Shown: positions 17,797-27,751 of the stretch, one piece after another
How the letters are laid out: the number at the start of each line of letters is the position of its first letter
Numbering within the stretch: the stretch's first letter is position 1
NCBI RefSeq assembly: GCF_049615385.1
Contig: NZ_JBMZFL010000004.1
Length of the DNA stretch: 64,000 bases
Strand: one strand, 5' to 3'
From: Aequoribacter sp049615385
GTDB lineage: Bacteria > Pseudomonadota > Gammaproteobacteria > Pseudomonadales > Halieaceae
Made by a program: the position numbers and the translations under genes
Notes under the pieces: generated by a model
What the model was told of the DNA's origin: nothing
Database searches by the model: none
What the model saw: the letters and a program-made list of their open reading frames with translations, nothing else

Positions 17797-19155
17797 GTGA
17801 GCAAACATATCCACATTCTTGGTATCTGCGGCACTTTCATGGGTGGTTTGGCGCTCATTGCACGGCAAATGGGTTATCAGGTATCGGGTAGCGATGCCAA
17901 TGTTTATCCGCCGATGAGCACGCAGCTGCAAGCGTCCGGCATCGCTTTGCACGAGGGCTACGACGAATCCATTCTTGAGCTCAAGCCCGATTTAGTGATC
18001 GTTGGCAATGCCATGAGCCGCGGTCTGCCGATTATTGAAGCTTTGCTCAACAGCAATATTCCCTACACCTCGGGGCCCCAGTGGTTGGGTGATCATTTGC
18101 TCAGAGATCGCTGGGTGTTAGCTGTTTCAGGTACGCACGGTAAAACCACCACCTCGAGTTTGCTGGCTTGGATGCTCGAAGAGGCTGGCTTGCAACCGGG
18201 CTTTTTAATTGGTGGGGTCACGGCAAACTTCGGCGTGTCGGCGCGCTTGGGACAAGCCCCATTTTTTGTCATTGAAGCCGATGAATACGACACGGCTTTC
18301 TTCGATAAACGCTCTAAGTTTTTACACTACCATCCGCGCACCTTAATTTTAAATAATCTGGAATTTGATCACGCCGATATCTTTGATTCGCTTGGGGACA
18401 TTCAGACACAGTTTCATCACTTGCTCAGAGTGGTGCCCAGCTTAGGTCAGGTGATCTACCCAGCCGGCGTGCCGGCTGTTGATGACGTGCTCGCACGCGG
18501 GTTGTGGGCTCAGCCAGAGACCTTTGGAGTCAATGCACCCGCGCAATGGCGGTATGTGTGGCGCCACCAGGCCCGCGGTGACTTCAGTATTAAGCATGCC
18601 GGCAGCGAGTGGGAGGGCAGAACACCGCTCAGTGGCGACTACAATCTCAGTAACGCCCTCGCAGCTATCATTGCCGCTCGTCATGTGGGGGTGAGTCCTG
18701 AACATTCGATTGCGGCATTAGCAACCTTCAAGAACACCAAGCGTCGACAAGAACTCATTGCCGATATCGGGGGTATCAAGGTAATCGATGATTTTGCGCA
18801 CCACCCGACGGCTATTCGATTGACCTTGGAAGGTTTGAAAGCCACTCATCAGAACTCGCGCTTGATACTCGTTATTGAACCTAGATCCAACACCATGCGT
18901 ATGGGTGTTCATGCGAATACCTTGGCGGATGCAACCAGTATCGCTGACCAGTGTTATTGGCTGCGAGCCAAGAATATGGAATTTGATTTATCCAGTGATT
19001 TAGTTGGTGGGCAGGTGTTTGACGATGTCGACCTGCTGGTGGCCAAACTGGTGCCCGAACTTGCGCCCACTGATGTGGTCGTATGTATGAGTAATGGCGA
19101 TTTTCAGGGTTTGAAAGACAAGCTAGTGCACGCGCTTAAGGATACCTATGAGTAA
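17797..19155 (+). CDS. mpl: UDP-N-acetylmuramate:L-alanyl-gamma-D-glutamyl-meso-diaminopimelate ligase
   Basis: Mpl recycles peptidoglycan by joining the Ala-Glu-DAP tripeptide to UDP-MurNAc. It belongs to the Mur ligase family: HIHILGICGTFMGGLA at the N-terminus, ATP loop SGTHGKTTTSSLLAWML near residue 115, and EADEYDTAFFDKRSKF, which distinguishes Mpl from MurC. The GTG at 17797 is preferred since GGGAG lies upstream, giving 452 aa (E. coli 457). It is divergent from the phosphofructokinase gene and its 3' end overlaps the next gene by 8 bp. Confidence 0.95.
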   Translation: MSKHIHILGICGTFMGGLALIARQMGYQVSGSDANVYPPMSTQLQASGIALHEGYDESILELKPDLVIVGNAMSRGLPIIEALLNSNIPYTSGPQWLGDHLLRDRWVLAVSGTHGKTTTSSLLAWMLEEAGLQPGFLIGGVTANFGVSARLGQAPFFVIEADEYDTAFFDKRSKFLHYHPRTLILNNLEFDHADIFDSLGDIQTQFHHLLRVVPSLGQVIYPAGVPAVDDVLARGLWAQPETFGVNAPAQWRYVWRHQARGDFSIKHAGSEWEGRTPLSGDYNLSNALAAIIAARHVGVSPEHSIAALATFKNTKRRQELIADIGGIKVIDDFAHHPTAIRLTLEGLKATHQNSRLILVIEPRSNTMRMGVHANTLADATSIADQCYWLRAKNMEFDLSSDLVGGQVFDDVDLLVAKLVPELAPTDVVVCMSNGDFQGLKDKLVHALKDTYE

Positions 19156-21829
19156 CGGTGTAAACGCTACAATGAGACGGGCTTATCGGCAATGGGTGAT
19201 CGACAAGCCCTGGCTGATATTGGCTTTGATTGCAGTGCTCACGGGTTGGGCGGCGAGTGTTATTCCTAGAACCACCCTGGATGCCTCAGCCGATTCTTTG
19301 CTGCTTCAGGGCGACCCCTCTTTGGCGGACTTTAGGGACGTTTCTGAGCGCTACGGTGCGGCGGAATTTTTGCTGTTGACGTGGCAGCCCGAGAGCGCGC
19401 TGCTGAGTGATGAAAGCCTGATACCACTGGCTGCAATGGCGGACGAGTTACGAGCTTTACCCGGCGTTTTGTCAGTGGTTACCGCGCTCGACGTCCCATT
19501 GGTTGAAAGTCCCAGAAAAAGCCTGAGTGACGTCTTGGGCGATGATCCATTGCCCACGCTTTCGGACCCTGCCACCGATCGGGCACTGGCGATTGAAGAG
19601 CTTAAAAACAGCGTGATCTATTCTGAGCTGTTATCCAGTAAAGATGGCACCTTAAGCGCGGTTCAGGTGAATCTTGAGCCCTTCTCTGCTTACGATAAAG
19701 CCCTAAAGATTCGTGAGGATTTGCGCGCTTTACAGGTCGATCGCAGCTTAAGCGAGACCGAGCGGCTGCAACTTGAAGACGCTGAGTTGGCAGTCAAAGC
19801 CGCTTCAGCGAAAGCCATGGCGCAACGCAGTGAACTGGTCGCGTCGGTGCGGCTGATTGCCGAGCGTTACCGACAGTATGCGGATATTTTTGTCGGCGGG
19901 GTGCCCATGATCGCCTCGGATATGGTGGCCTTTGTACGCAGCGATTTGGTCGTGTTCGGTGCCGCTATTGTGGGTGTCATGATGTTGGTGCTAGCCGTGG
20001 TATTTCAGCGTGCGCGTTGGGTCGCGATACCCGTTGTGACTTGTATCGTCACCGTAGCTGTTGTTCTGGGTATTCTGGCGGCCATGGATTGGCGTATGAC
20101 TGTCATATCCTCTAACTTTGTGGCGGTATTGCTGATTATATCTTTGTCGATCGCCATTCATTTGGTGGTGCGTTACCGCGAAATACATCAGCGTAATCCC
20201 GATATGGCTGATGCCGACCGAATCGAAGCGGCCATGGCTGCCATGGCTGTGCCCTGTTTGTACACTGGCTTGACGACGATTGTTGCCTTTTTGTCGTTGT
20301 TGGTATCGCGTATACAGCCTGTTATTGATTTTGGCTCGATGATGACGCTGGGTATTGCACTGGCCTTAATTTTTGCTTTTACAGTCGTTCCAGCCATGAT
20401 GCGCGTATGGCCGGCGGGAAAGCCGATGGTGCATACCGCGGATCAGAAACCCTTTACAAGACATTTTGCCCGTTGGGTGGACGAGCGCGGTGGTCTTATT
20501 CTTACATTAACAGGCGCTTTGGTGGTGACTGTGGTGGTGGGCGTGAGCCAGCTGAAAGTCGAGAACCGATTTATTGACTACTTTAAAGAAACTACCGAGA
20601 TTTATCAGGGTATGGAGCTGCTAGACGCTGAACTAGGCGGCACGATTGGGTTCGATATCACTTTAGCGGCCCCTGAAGAAATCGATTTGTTCGCCGATCT
20701 TGGTCGTAGTGGCAACACAGAAGCAGACGCAGGCGATTTTGCGGATGACGACCCGTTTTTGGAGGACGACCCGTTCTCTGGATCATCACAAGATGATCTC
20801 TTTGCCGCAGACGAAGATCTGTTCGCCTCAGAAGGCGATGTGTTCGCAGAGGATGACCCATTCGCAGACGGGGATTTGTTCAGTGACTCTACCGATGTTG
20901 AGAAAGCTCAAGAGGCGGGGTTTACACCGAGCTATTGGTTTAGTTTGCAAGGCCGACAAGAAATTGCCGCAGTGCAAAATTATCTGCAAAGCCGCGATGA
21001 GGTTGGCAAGGTCATGTCGCTGGATACCTTGTTCAGCACGGTGGAGGTACTATTTAACGGCCCTATAGGTAGTGTCGAATTGGCCTTAGTGCAGCGTAGC
21101 ATGCCCGCTGATATCGCCGATTTGTTGCAAACGCCTTATTTTGATGCTGAGCGTAACGAGGCACGTATTAGTTTGCGTGTTAAGGAAACCAGTAAAACGC
21201 TCCGTCGCGACGCTTTCTTGCAGCAGGTCAAAGACGATTTGATCAACGAACTTGGCATTGAAGAAGAGCGTATCACTATGTCGGGCATGTTGGTCCTGTA
21301 TAACAACGTCCTACAAAGTTTGTTTGCCTCGCAGATCATGACCTTAGGTGCGGTTTTTGGTGTGATTTTGGTAATGTTTTATCTGTTGTTCCGTTCGCTG
21401 AGTTTGGCGCTTCTGGCATTGGCCCCTAATTTGCTGGCGGCGGGTTTGGTGCTGGGTATCATGGGCTTGGCGAACATTCCGCTCGATATTATGACTATTA
21501 CCATCGCTGCGATTGTGGTCGGTATGGGAGTCGATAACTGTATTCACTACGTTCATCGCTTTAAGCGAGAATTTGCGTTAGACCAGAGTTACACCGCGGC
21601 CATGCATCGCTGTCATTTAAGTATTGGGCGCGCGATGTACTACACGACCTTAACAGTCGTGATCGGTTTTTCGATGCTGATTCTGTCAAACTTCAAGCCA
21701 AGTACTTATTTTGGTGCGTTGACGGCGGTGGCGATGATTGCTGCGGTGCTGGGTGCACTTCTTCTGCTGCCGCGTTTAATTGTGTTGCTGAAGCCCTTGG
21801 GCCCCGAAACCAATCATGCAGTGTCGTGA
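19148..21829 (+). CDS. RND/MMPL-family exporter with an acidic D-x-F repeat insert
   Basis: The 893-aa protein has the RND exporter layout: one N-terminal segment, a periplasmic domain, five or six membrane segments (about 255-430), a second large periplasmic domain and a closing membrane block (about 720-880), with GMGVDNCIHYVHRFKRE typical of SSD/MMPL exporters. Such proteins move lipids or other hydrophobic molecules. Residues about 525-582 hold an unusual run rich in Asp, Glu and Phe, with repeated DDPF, DDLF and GDVF-like units. It overlaps mpl by 8 bp and the next gene by 14 bp. No partner periplasmic adaptor is nearby. Substrate unknown. Confidence 0.85.
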   Translation: MSNGVNATMRRAYRQWVIDKPWLILALIAVLTGWAASVIPRTTLDASADSLLLQGDPSLADFRDVSERYGAAEFLLLTWQPESALLSDESLIPLAAMADELRALPGVLSVVTALDVPLVESPRKSLSDVLGDDPLPTLSDPATDRALAIEELKNSVIYSELLSSKDGTLSAVQVNLEPFSAYDKALKIREDLRALQVDRSLSETERLQLEDAELAVKAASAKAMAQRSELVASVRLIAERYRQYADIFVGGVPMIASDMVAFVRSDLVVFGAAIVGVMMLVLAVVFQRARWVAIPVVTCIVTVAVVLGILAAMDWRMTVISSNFVAVLLIISLSIAIHLVVRYREIHQRNPDMADADRIEAAMAAMAVPCLYTGLTTIVAFLSLLVSRIQPVIDFGSMMTLGIALALIFAFTVVPAMMRVWPAGKPMVHTADQKPFTRHFARWVDERGGLILTLTGALVVTVVVGVSQLKVENRFIDYFKETTEIYQGMELLDAELGGTIGFDITLAAPEEIDLFADLGRSGNTEADAGDFADDDPFLEDDPFSGSSQDDLFAADEDLFASEGDVFAEDDPFADGDLFSDSTDVEKAQEAGFTPSYWFSLQGRQEIAAVQNYLQSRDEVGKVMSLDTLFSTVEVLFNGPIGSVELALVQRSMPADIADLLQTPYFDAERNEARISLRVKETSKTLRRDAFLQQVKDDLINELGIEEERITMSGMLVLYNNVLQSLFASQIMTLGAVFGVILVMFYLLFRSLSLALLALAPNLLAAGLVLGIMGLANIPLDIMTITIAAIVVGMGVDNCIHYVHRFKREFALDQSYTAAMHRCHLSIGRAMYYTTLTVVIGFSMLILSNFKPSTYFGALTAVAMIAAVLGALLLLPRLIVLLKPLGPETNHAVS

Positions 21830-22079
21830 ACATTGTGCCGCCTGCTGTTGGGTGCCACATATTCAGCAACCTTATTATGGTATGCCCAATGGCAAGGCTG
21901 CGGGCGAGCGCTGCATGCATTTAATGGATGATGACCGTTGTGCTTTATTCGGTGATCCGAGGCGCCCCCGATGGTGTAATGACTTTAAAGCGGAGCCCGA
22001 ATTTTGTGGTTCGAGTAAAGAAGAGGCCATGCAAATTTTGACGTGGCTTAACGAAGTGTCTGACCCAACAAAGGCCTAA
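21816..22079 (+). CDS. YkgJ-type cysteine-cluster protein
   Basis: This 87-aa protein starts MQCREHCAACC and has further cysteines in CMHL, CALF, WCNDF and EFCGS, eight or more in all. That is the pattern of the small YkgJ/UPF0153 family, proposed to bind zinc or iron. It overlaps the exporter gene by 14 bp and is followed after two bases by the LON-domain gene, so the three are likely one transcript. Biochemical role unknown. Confidence 0.82.
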   Translation: MQCREHCAACCWVPHIQQPYYGMPNGKAAGERCMHLMDDDRCALFGDPRRPRWCNDFKAEPEFCGSSKEEAMQILTWLNEVSDPTKA

Positions 22080-22081
22080 AC

Positions 22082-22681
22082 ATGCAGTCTGAATACCCTC
22101 TGTTTCCGTTGCCGACGACCCTGCTGCCCTATGGCAAGATGCCGCTGCAGATATTCGAGCAGCGGTATCTAAAACTGGTGAAGCAGTGCATGCGAGAGGG
22201 ATCGACCTTTGGTGTGATTCAATTGGTTAAGGGGAGCGAAGTCATGAAAGATGGCCGCCGTGTTCCCCCTGTGGTTGCCGAGCGTGGCACGGTGGCGCAA
22301 ATTGTCGATTGGGATCAGCTGCCTAATGGATTACTGGGTATTACCTTGCAAGGCAAAAACACGTTTGCCGCCTCGAACCTGCGGGTGGCAGAAGATGGCT
22401 TGGTATTGTGTGACGCAGAGTTTGAGGCAGCGCTCACACCCGCGCCTCTGCTGGACACCTGGGAGGGGTTGGCCGAAGTGCTGGAGTCACTCGAAGCCCA
22501 TCCTCATGTGGAACGCTTGCAGTTGGATATCGATTATCGCGATGCTTGGCAGGTAGGTTACAACTTATTACAGCTGCTACCACTGGATGAATCGTTAAAA
22601 TTATCGCTACTAGCCCCGGGTTCTCTAGAGCGTCTTATGGCGACACTGGATCAAGAATTGACGCAATTGTCGGGCGATTAA
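22082..22681 (+). CDS. LON substrate-binding-domain protein without protease
   Basis: The 199-aa protein opens YPLFPLPTTLLPYGKMPLQIFEQRYLKLV, the start of the Lon N-terminal (LAN) domain, and ends with no AAA+ or protease domain. Stand-alone LON-domain proteins are common in gammaproteobacteria; the function is not settled. It is closely linked to the YkgJ-like gene upstream and convergent with rnt. Confidence 0.85.
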   Translation: MQSEYPLFPLPTTLLPYGKMPLQIFEQRYLKLVKQCMREGSTFGVIQLVKGSEVMKDGRRVPPVVAERGTVAQIVDWDQLPNGLLGITLQGKNTFAASNLRVAEDGLVLCDAEFEAALTPAPLLDTWEGLAEVLESLEAHPHVERLQLDIDYRDAWQVGYNLLQLLPLDESLKLSLLAPGSLERLMATLDQELTQLSGD

Positions 22682-22684
22682 AGA

Positions 22685-23320
22685 TTAAAGATTAGCGTCA
22701 AAGCCACCGCATTGGCGCCAAATATTCACAATGTTGCAAAATAACTGGGCGGTACGGTCGGCATCATAGGCCGCAGAGTGTGCGGCTTTGTTATCAAACT
22801 CGATCCCGGCTTGTAAGCACGCTTTGGCCAGTACCGTTTGCCCAAAAGCAAGTCCCGCGAGAGTCGCGGTGTCAAAGTGCGAGAAGGGGTGAAATGGGTT
22901 GCGTTTTAAACCCGTTCGCTCGACCGCTGCATTAATAAATCCCGCGTCGAAATGCGCGTTGTGGCCTACTAAGACTGCGCGTGTGCAGTGGGTGCTTTTG
23001 ATTTCTTTGCGAATCGTTTTAAAAATGCTTTCTAGGGCGTCGGCTTCTGATAGCGCCTCGCGAAAGGGGTGGTAGGGATCAATACCGGTAAATTCTAAAG
23101 CGGAGGCTTCGAGGTTAGCGCCTTCAAAGGGCACGACATTGTGGTGTACCGTCTCGTGAACATACAGTTCACCGTCTGGCTCCATGCGTACGATGGTGGC
23201 CGCGACTTCCAGCAATGCATCGGTCTGGGCATTAAAGCCGCCAGTTTCGACATCAATAATGACGGGCAAGAAGCCCCTAAAGCGCTGTTTGATCTCGCAA
23301 ACCTCTTCGTCGGCGCTCAC
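22685..23320 (-). CDS. rnt: Ribonuclease T
   Basis: RNase T trims tRNA and 5S/23S rRNA 3' ends and is a DEDDh exonuclease. The motifs are visible: VIIDVETGGF (D and E of Exo I, residues 20-29), GHNAHFDAGFI (Exo II) and HSAAYDADRTAQLF (Exo III with the His and Asp). The 211-aa length is normal. Its start overlaps the pyrC stop by 4 bp (ATGA), as these two genes adjoin in Pseudomonas too. Confidence 0.95.
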   Translation of the reverse strand: MSADEEVCEIKQRFRGFLPVIIDVETGGFNAQTDALLEVAATIVRMEPDGELYVHETVHHNVVPFEGANLEASALEFTGIDPYHPFREALSEADALESIFKTIRKEIKSTHCTRAVLVGHNAHFDAGFINAAVERTGLKRNPFHPFSHFDTATLAGLAFGQTVLAKACLQAGIEFDNKAAHSAAYDADRTAQLFCNIVNIWRQCGGFDANL

Positions 23321-24360
23321 TGGGGATCCTTAAGTACGCTCCAAGCAATCTCACCACCGGCGCGCATTGGTATGAGCTGGCTGTCGGCCATAGCAAGGCT
23401 TTGGGGGACGCTTTGAGGTTGTTTAACCAGCGTGATAGTGTCGGTATTGGGTTCTAGGCCATAGAACTTAGGGCCGAACACCGACGCAAAGTTTTCTAGT
23501 TTCTCCATGGCGTTTGCTTGCTCGAAGGCCTCAGCGTAGAGCTCTATCGCTGCGTGGGCGGTATACACGCCAGCACATCCGCAGGCAGATTCCTTGGCAC
23601 CTTGCATGTGAGGTGCTGAATCGGTGCCCAAGAAGAAGCTTGCATCGCCCGACGTTGCCGCTCGAATCAGAGCCTCTTGGTGGGTACGACGCTTTAATAC
23701 GGGCAGGCAGTAGTGGTGTGGGCGAACGCCACCCACGAGTAAATCGTTCCGGTTAAGCAGCAAATGATGCGCGGTGATGGTTGCGCCAACGTGGGCGGGT
23801 GATTCGGCCACAAACTGCGCAGCTTGAGCCGTGGTGATGTGTTCGAACACAATTCTCAAGTTTGGGAATCGCTGGGTAATAGGCAGCATGTGCTGCTCGA
23901 TGAAAACCGCTTCGCGATCAAAAATATCGACGTCTGCTTCTGTGACCTCGCCGTGCACTAACAACGGTAGGCCAACTTCCTCCATGACCGCCAGCACGGG
24001 GTACAGCCCACTCAAATCACCAACGCCCGCATCGGAATTTGTCGTGGCACCGGCTGGGTACAGTTTGGCACCGTAAACACAGGGTGAAGCTTTAGCCTCG
24101 CGAATATCTTCGGGGCGTGTTTGGTCTGTTAAGTACAGCACCATCAAAGGGTCAAATTGTCGGGTGCTAGGCATGGCCGCTAGAATGCGTTCTCGGTAAG
24201 ACACGGCTGCTGTGACGGTGGTGACAGGTGGGGTTAAGTTAGGCATGACAATAGCCCGGCCCATAACCTGTGCCATGTCGCCTACAGTGCGTGTCAGTGA
24301 GGATCCATCGCGCAAGTGCACGTGCCAATCGTCGGGTCGAATAAGCGTTAAGGACTGCAA
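23317..24360 (-). CDS. pyrC: Dihydroorotase (class II)
   Basis: PyrC cyclises carbamoyl-aspartate to dihydroorotate in pyrimidine synthesis. The 347-aa protein begins IRPDDWHVHLRDG, with the first two zinc-binding histidines (HVH) at residues 13-15. YGAKLYPAGATTNSD carries the carboxylated lysine, and LLVHGEV, EHITT and FFLGTDSAPH supply the remaining His and Asp ligands. It is co-transcribed with rnt and divergent from argG over 126 bp. Confidence 0.96.
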   Translation of the reverse strand: MQSLTLIRPDDWHVHLRDGSSLTRTVGDMAQVMGRAIVMPNLTPPVTTVTAAVSYRERILAAMPSTRQFDPLMVLYLTDQTRPEDIREAKASPCVYGAKLYPAGATTNSDAGVGDLSGLYPVLAVMEEVGLPLLVHGEVTEADVDIFDREAVFIEQHMLPITQRFPNLRIVFEHITTAQAAQFVAESPAHVGATITAHHLLLNRNDLLVGGVRPHHYCLPVLKRRTHQEALIRAATSGDASFFLGTDSAPHMQGAKESACGCAGVYTAHAAIELYAEAFEQANAMEKLENFASVFGPKFYGLEPNTDTITLVKQPQSVPQSLAMADSQLIPMRAGGEIAWSVLKDPQ

Positions 24361-24486
24361 AGGTAAACTCCTTGATCAATGTCACGATGCTACCTGAAAC
24401 AGGCGCTTTTCGAAACCAAGACTGGGAATTGATTTGCGGCAAGAGTAAACTATGCCACCTTAAATTTTAGCTTTACGGAAATTGTC

Positions 24487-25707
24487 ATGAGCGACATCAA
24501 CAAAGTGGTACTGGCTTACTCGGGCGGCCTAGATACATCGGTGATTGTGCGTTGGTTGCAAGACACCTATAACTGCGAAGTAGTTACCTTTACTGCCGAT
24601 ATCGGTCAGGGTGAAGAAGTCGAGCCTGCGCGCGCCAAAGCAGAGGCTTTGGGTGTTAAAGAAATCTACATCGAAGATCTACGCGAAGAGTTTGTACGCG
24701 ATTTCGTATTTCCAATGTTTCGCGCGAACACGGTGTACGAAGGCGAGTATTTGTTGGGCACCTCTATTGCCCGCCCCCTAATCGCTAAGCGCTTAGTCGA
24801 AATTGCGAACGAGACCAATGCCGATGCGATTTCTCATGGCGCCACCGGTAAAGGGAATGACCAAGTGCGGTTTGAATTAGGGGCTTATGCGTTAAAGCCC
24901 GGTATTCAAGTGATTGCGCCCTGGCGTGAGTGGGATTTGAACTCACGTGAAGCACTTATGGCCTACTGTGAAGAGCGCAACATTCCGGTTGATTTCTCGA
25001 ACAAAAAGAAGAAGTCACCCTACTCAATGGACGCTAACCTGCTGCACATCTCGTATGAAGGCGGCCAGTTGGAAGACCCTTGGGTCGAGGCAGAAGAAGA
25101 TATGTGGCGTTGGTCGGTTAGCCCAGAGGCGGCGCCCGATGAGCCTACCTATATCGAGCTGACTTATCGCAAGGGTGATATCGTTGCGATTGATGGTGTC
25201 GAAATGAGCCCCGCGACGGTCTTAGAAACCCTGAACAAACTGGGTGGGGCCAACGGTATCGGTCGCGCTGATTTGGTGGAAAACCGCTACGTGGGCATGA
25301 AGTCGCGAGGTTGTTACGAGACGCCTGGGGGCACCATTATGCTCAAAGCCCACCGTGCGATTGAGTCACTGACGCTTGACCGTGAAGCAGCACACTTAAA
25401 AGACGAGCTGATGCCACGCTACGCCAAACTGGTCTACAACGGTTACTGGTGGTCGCCCGAGCGTATCATGCTGCAAAAAGCGATTGATGAATCGCAAACC
25501 TTCGTCAACGGTAAAGTACGGGTCAAACTGTACAAAGGCAATGCTATTGTGGCAGGCCGCCAGTCAGACGACAGTCTGTTCGATGCGCACATCGCCACCT
25601 TTGAAGATGACGCGGGTGCCTACAATCAGAAAGATGCCGAGGGCTTTATTAAGCTTAATGCGCTGCGTATGCGTATTGGAGCTAACCGGGGTCGGAAGTA
25701 CGATTAG
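24487..25707 (+). CDS. argG: Argininosuccinate synthase
   Basis: ArgG joins citrulline and aspartate with ATP in arginine synthesis. The 406-aa type I enzyme begins VVLAYSGGLDTSVI, the PP-loop, and has SHGATGKGNDQVRFE near residue 118 and KSRGCYETPGG near residue 278. A clear intrinsic terminator follows the stop. It is a single-gene transcript with its promoter in the gap shared with pyrC. Confidence 0.97.
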   Translation: MSDINKVVLAYSGGLDTSVIVRWLQDTYNCEVVTFTADIGQGEEVEPARAKAEALGVKEIYIEDLREEFVRDFVFPMFRANTVYEGEYLLGTSIARPLIAKRLVEIANETNADAISHGATGKGNDQVRFELGAYALKPGIQVIAPWREWDLNSREALMAYCEERNIPVDFSNKKKKSPYSMDANLLHISYEGGQLEDPWVEAEEDMWRWSVSPEAAPDEPTYIELTYRKGDIVAIDGVEMSPATVLETLNKLGGANGIGRADLVENRYVGMKSRGCYETPGGTIMLKAHRAIESLTLDREAAHLKDELMPRYAKLVYNGYWWSPERIMLQKAIDESQTFVNGKVRVKLYKGNAIVAGRQSDDSLFDAHIATFEDDAGAYNQKDAEGFIKLNALRMRIGANRGRKYD

Positions 25708-25728
25708 CTCCAACGGAGTGTCTGACAG

Positions 25729-25751
25729 AGGCGCCAAGTAGGCGCCTTTTG
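25729..25751 (+). terminator. Intrinsic terminator after argG
   Basis: The 7-bp GC-rich stem AGGCGCC / GGCGCCT with loop AAGTA is followed by TTTTG. It begins 22 bases after the argG stop. Confidence 0.85.
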
Positions 25752-25810
25752 TCGTTGTGGGTTGGTGTTTTTCCCATTATCCTGAGCGCATCATAATAAA
25801 AGGATGCAAC

Positions 25811-27733
25811 ATGGAAAAGCGCGCGTTTCTTATCTCGCCCCTATTCGCCGCGGCACTCGCACTAACAGGCTGTCAAAATTCTGAGCGTCAAAGTATTGAG
25901 CCACAGAAAACCGAGACCAGCAGTCATCAAGATGTCGCTGACGTCCTAGTCACACCCACCAAAACCGCCTTGTTTGGTGATTTACACGTACACACCTCAC
26001 AGTCGTTTGATGCTTTTGTATTTGGCGTGCGTCGTTCGCCTGAGGACGCGTATCGCTATGCTCAAGGTGAAGCCATCCCGCAAGATGCCGGCGGGATGAT
26101 ACAACTTGCGGGTCCGCCCTTAGATTTTTACGCCGTGACAGACCATGGTGAATACTTAGGCGTGGTGCCTGCTATGGCTGACCCCAACAGTCCGATGTCG
26201 AAGACGGCAACAGCCCAAGCGGCCTTTGGCGCCAACGCCAGCCAATCAGATGCTACGTTCGCGAAGATTGGTCTGTCCTTTGTAACGCAATCGCCGCTTG
26301 AGGATATTTACGATCGCAGTTTTATTGCCGGTAATTGGCGTAAAACGGCGGACATTGCCGACCAATATTATCGACCGGGTGAATTCACGACCTTTGCCGC
26401 TTACGAATTCACCGCAATGCGGGTTGTCGATGCCGAGCAGGGAGCGGCAGCAAATTTGCACCGTAACGTGGTGTTTGAAGATACTGCGCCTGACGACATT
26501 TTTACGACCCTACTGTCTGGTGATCCTGCTGAGCTGTGGAATTGGATGGAGCAGCAGCGCGCTGATGGGAATGATTCTTTAGCCATTCCGCACAATTCGA
26601 ATGCTTCGAACGGTTTAATGTTTTCGGCTACCGATGAAAATGGCGAGCCCCTATCCAAAGAATTGATGGAGCAACGCGTGCGCAACGAACCCATCATGGA
26701 AATCACACAAATTAAGGGTACCTCGGATACGCGCCCCGCATTTTCACCGGACGACGATTGGGCTGAGTTCGAGCATTACCCTTATCTGATTGGTTCGAAT
26801 ATGCTGAATCAAGACGCCGAGGGCAGTTACGCACGCCCCTCACTTAGTAAAGGTATTCAGCTTCAGCAGGCGCAGGGTGCTAATCCCTTTGAATTTGGCT
26901 TCATTGGTGCCAGCGATACGCACTTAGCGGCGGGAACCTATGTGGAGTCTACTTACTGGGGGAAATTCCCTTCGGAAGGGCGGGACCCAAAATTACGTCA
27001 TTCAGTACCCTACGGTCCCGCAGGAACGGAATGGGAACAGGCAGAGAATTCAGGCGACGAGGGCTTGCTTGTTGGTAGGTCGGCGGCCTCATATTCTGCC
27101 AGTGGTCTGGCCGGTGTTTGGGCGGAATCGAATACGCGCGAGGCAATTTTTGCAGCGCTGAAGCGTCGCGAGACCTTCGGCACATCGGGTCCAAGAATGC
27201 AGGTGCGTTTTTTTGCGGGTGACTATCAGGACGATCTGCTAACCAAAGTCGATACGCTTGAAGTCGCCTATGCGAAAGGTGTGCCGATGGGAGGTCGCTT
27301 AAGCAGCCGATCACAAGCTCCATCGATGATGGTGTGGGCGGTTCAAGACCCCTTGTCGGCGCCTTTGCAGCGAGCGCAAGTTATTAAGGTTTGGCGCGAT
27401 GTCGATGGTAATCACAACGAGCGCGTATTTGATGTCGCCTGTTCTGGTGATGCCCAGCCCGATGCCAATTTCCGCTGCCCCGATAACGGCGCAAGTGTCG
27501 ATTTAAGCTCTTGCGATATTCAGGCCGGCACTGGGCAGGCCGAGTTAAAAACGCTGTGGCATGATCCTGAATTCGATGCCTCGCAATCGGCGGCTTATTT
27601 TGTTCGTGTGCTCGAGAACCCAACCTGTCGATGGAGCTCGTGGGATGCTGCAAGAGCGGGTATTAAACCCAATCCGGAGCTGCCCGCGATATTGCAGGAG
27701 CGCGCTTGGTCGTCGCCGATTTGGGTGAACTAG
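25811..27733 (+). CDS. DUF3604-family lipoprotein (predicted PHP-like hydrolase)
   Basis: The 640-aa protein begins with a lipoprotein signal (MEKRAFLISPLFAAALALTGC, lipobox LTGC), so it is probably anchored facing the periplasm. LFGDLHVHTSQSFDA near residue 57 and VTDHGEYLG near residue 115 are metal-binding histidine/aspartate motifs of the PHP type; SIPHNSN-like AIPHNSN and GASDTH follow, all typical of DUF3604. The reaction is unknown. The ATG at 25811 has AGGA upstream and makes the signal sequence N-terminal, unlike the longer open frame. It is convergent with panD. Confidence 0.85.
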   Translation: MEKRAFLISPLFAAALALTGCQNSERQSIEPQKTETSSHQDVADVLVTPTKTALFGDLHVHTSQSFDAFVFGVRRSPEDAYRYAQGEAIPQDAGGMIQLAGPPLDFYAVTDHGEYLGVVPAMADPNSPMSKTATAQAAFGANASQSDATFAKIGLSFVTQSPLEDIYDRSFIAGNWRKTADIADQYYRPGEFTTFAAYEFTAMRVVDAEQGAAANLHRNVVFEDTAPDDIFTTLLSGDPAELWNWMEQQRADGNDSLAIPHNSNASNGLMFSATDENGEPLSKELMEQRVRNEPIMEITQIKGTSDTRPAFSPDDDWAEFEHYPYLIGSNMLNQDAEGSYARPSLSKGIQLQQAQGANPFEFGFIGASDTHLAAGTYVESTYWGKFPSEGRDPKLRHSVPYGPAGTEWEQAENSGDEGLLVGRSAASYSASGLAGVWAESNTREAIFAALKRRETFGTSGPRMQVRFFAGDYQDDLLTKVDTLEVAYAKGVPMGGRLSSRSQAPSMMVWAVQDPLSAPLQRAQVIKVWRDVDGNHNERVFDVACSGDAQPDANFRCPDNGASVDLSSCDIQAGTGQAELKTLWHDPEFDASQSAAYFVRVLENPTCRWSSWDAARAGIKPNPELPAILQERAWSSPIWVN

Positions 27734-27751
27734 AGTTCAGGGAGTAGGTCG

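Noticed and set aside
16384..17952. Longer 522-residue start for the phosphofructokinase
   Set aside because: The extra 102 residues overlap mpl on the other strand, show no similarity to the family, and a good AGGGG site precedes the internal ATG.
25757..25810. Upstream start for the DUF3604 protein
   Set aside because: It would put 18 residues before the lipoprotein signal; ATG 25811 has AGGA and gives a proper lipobox.
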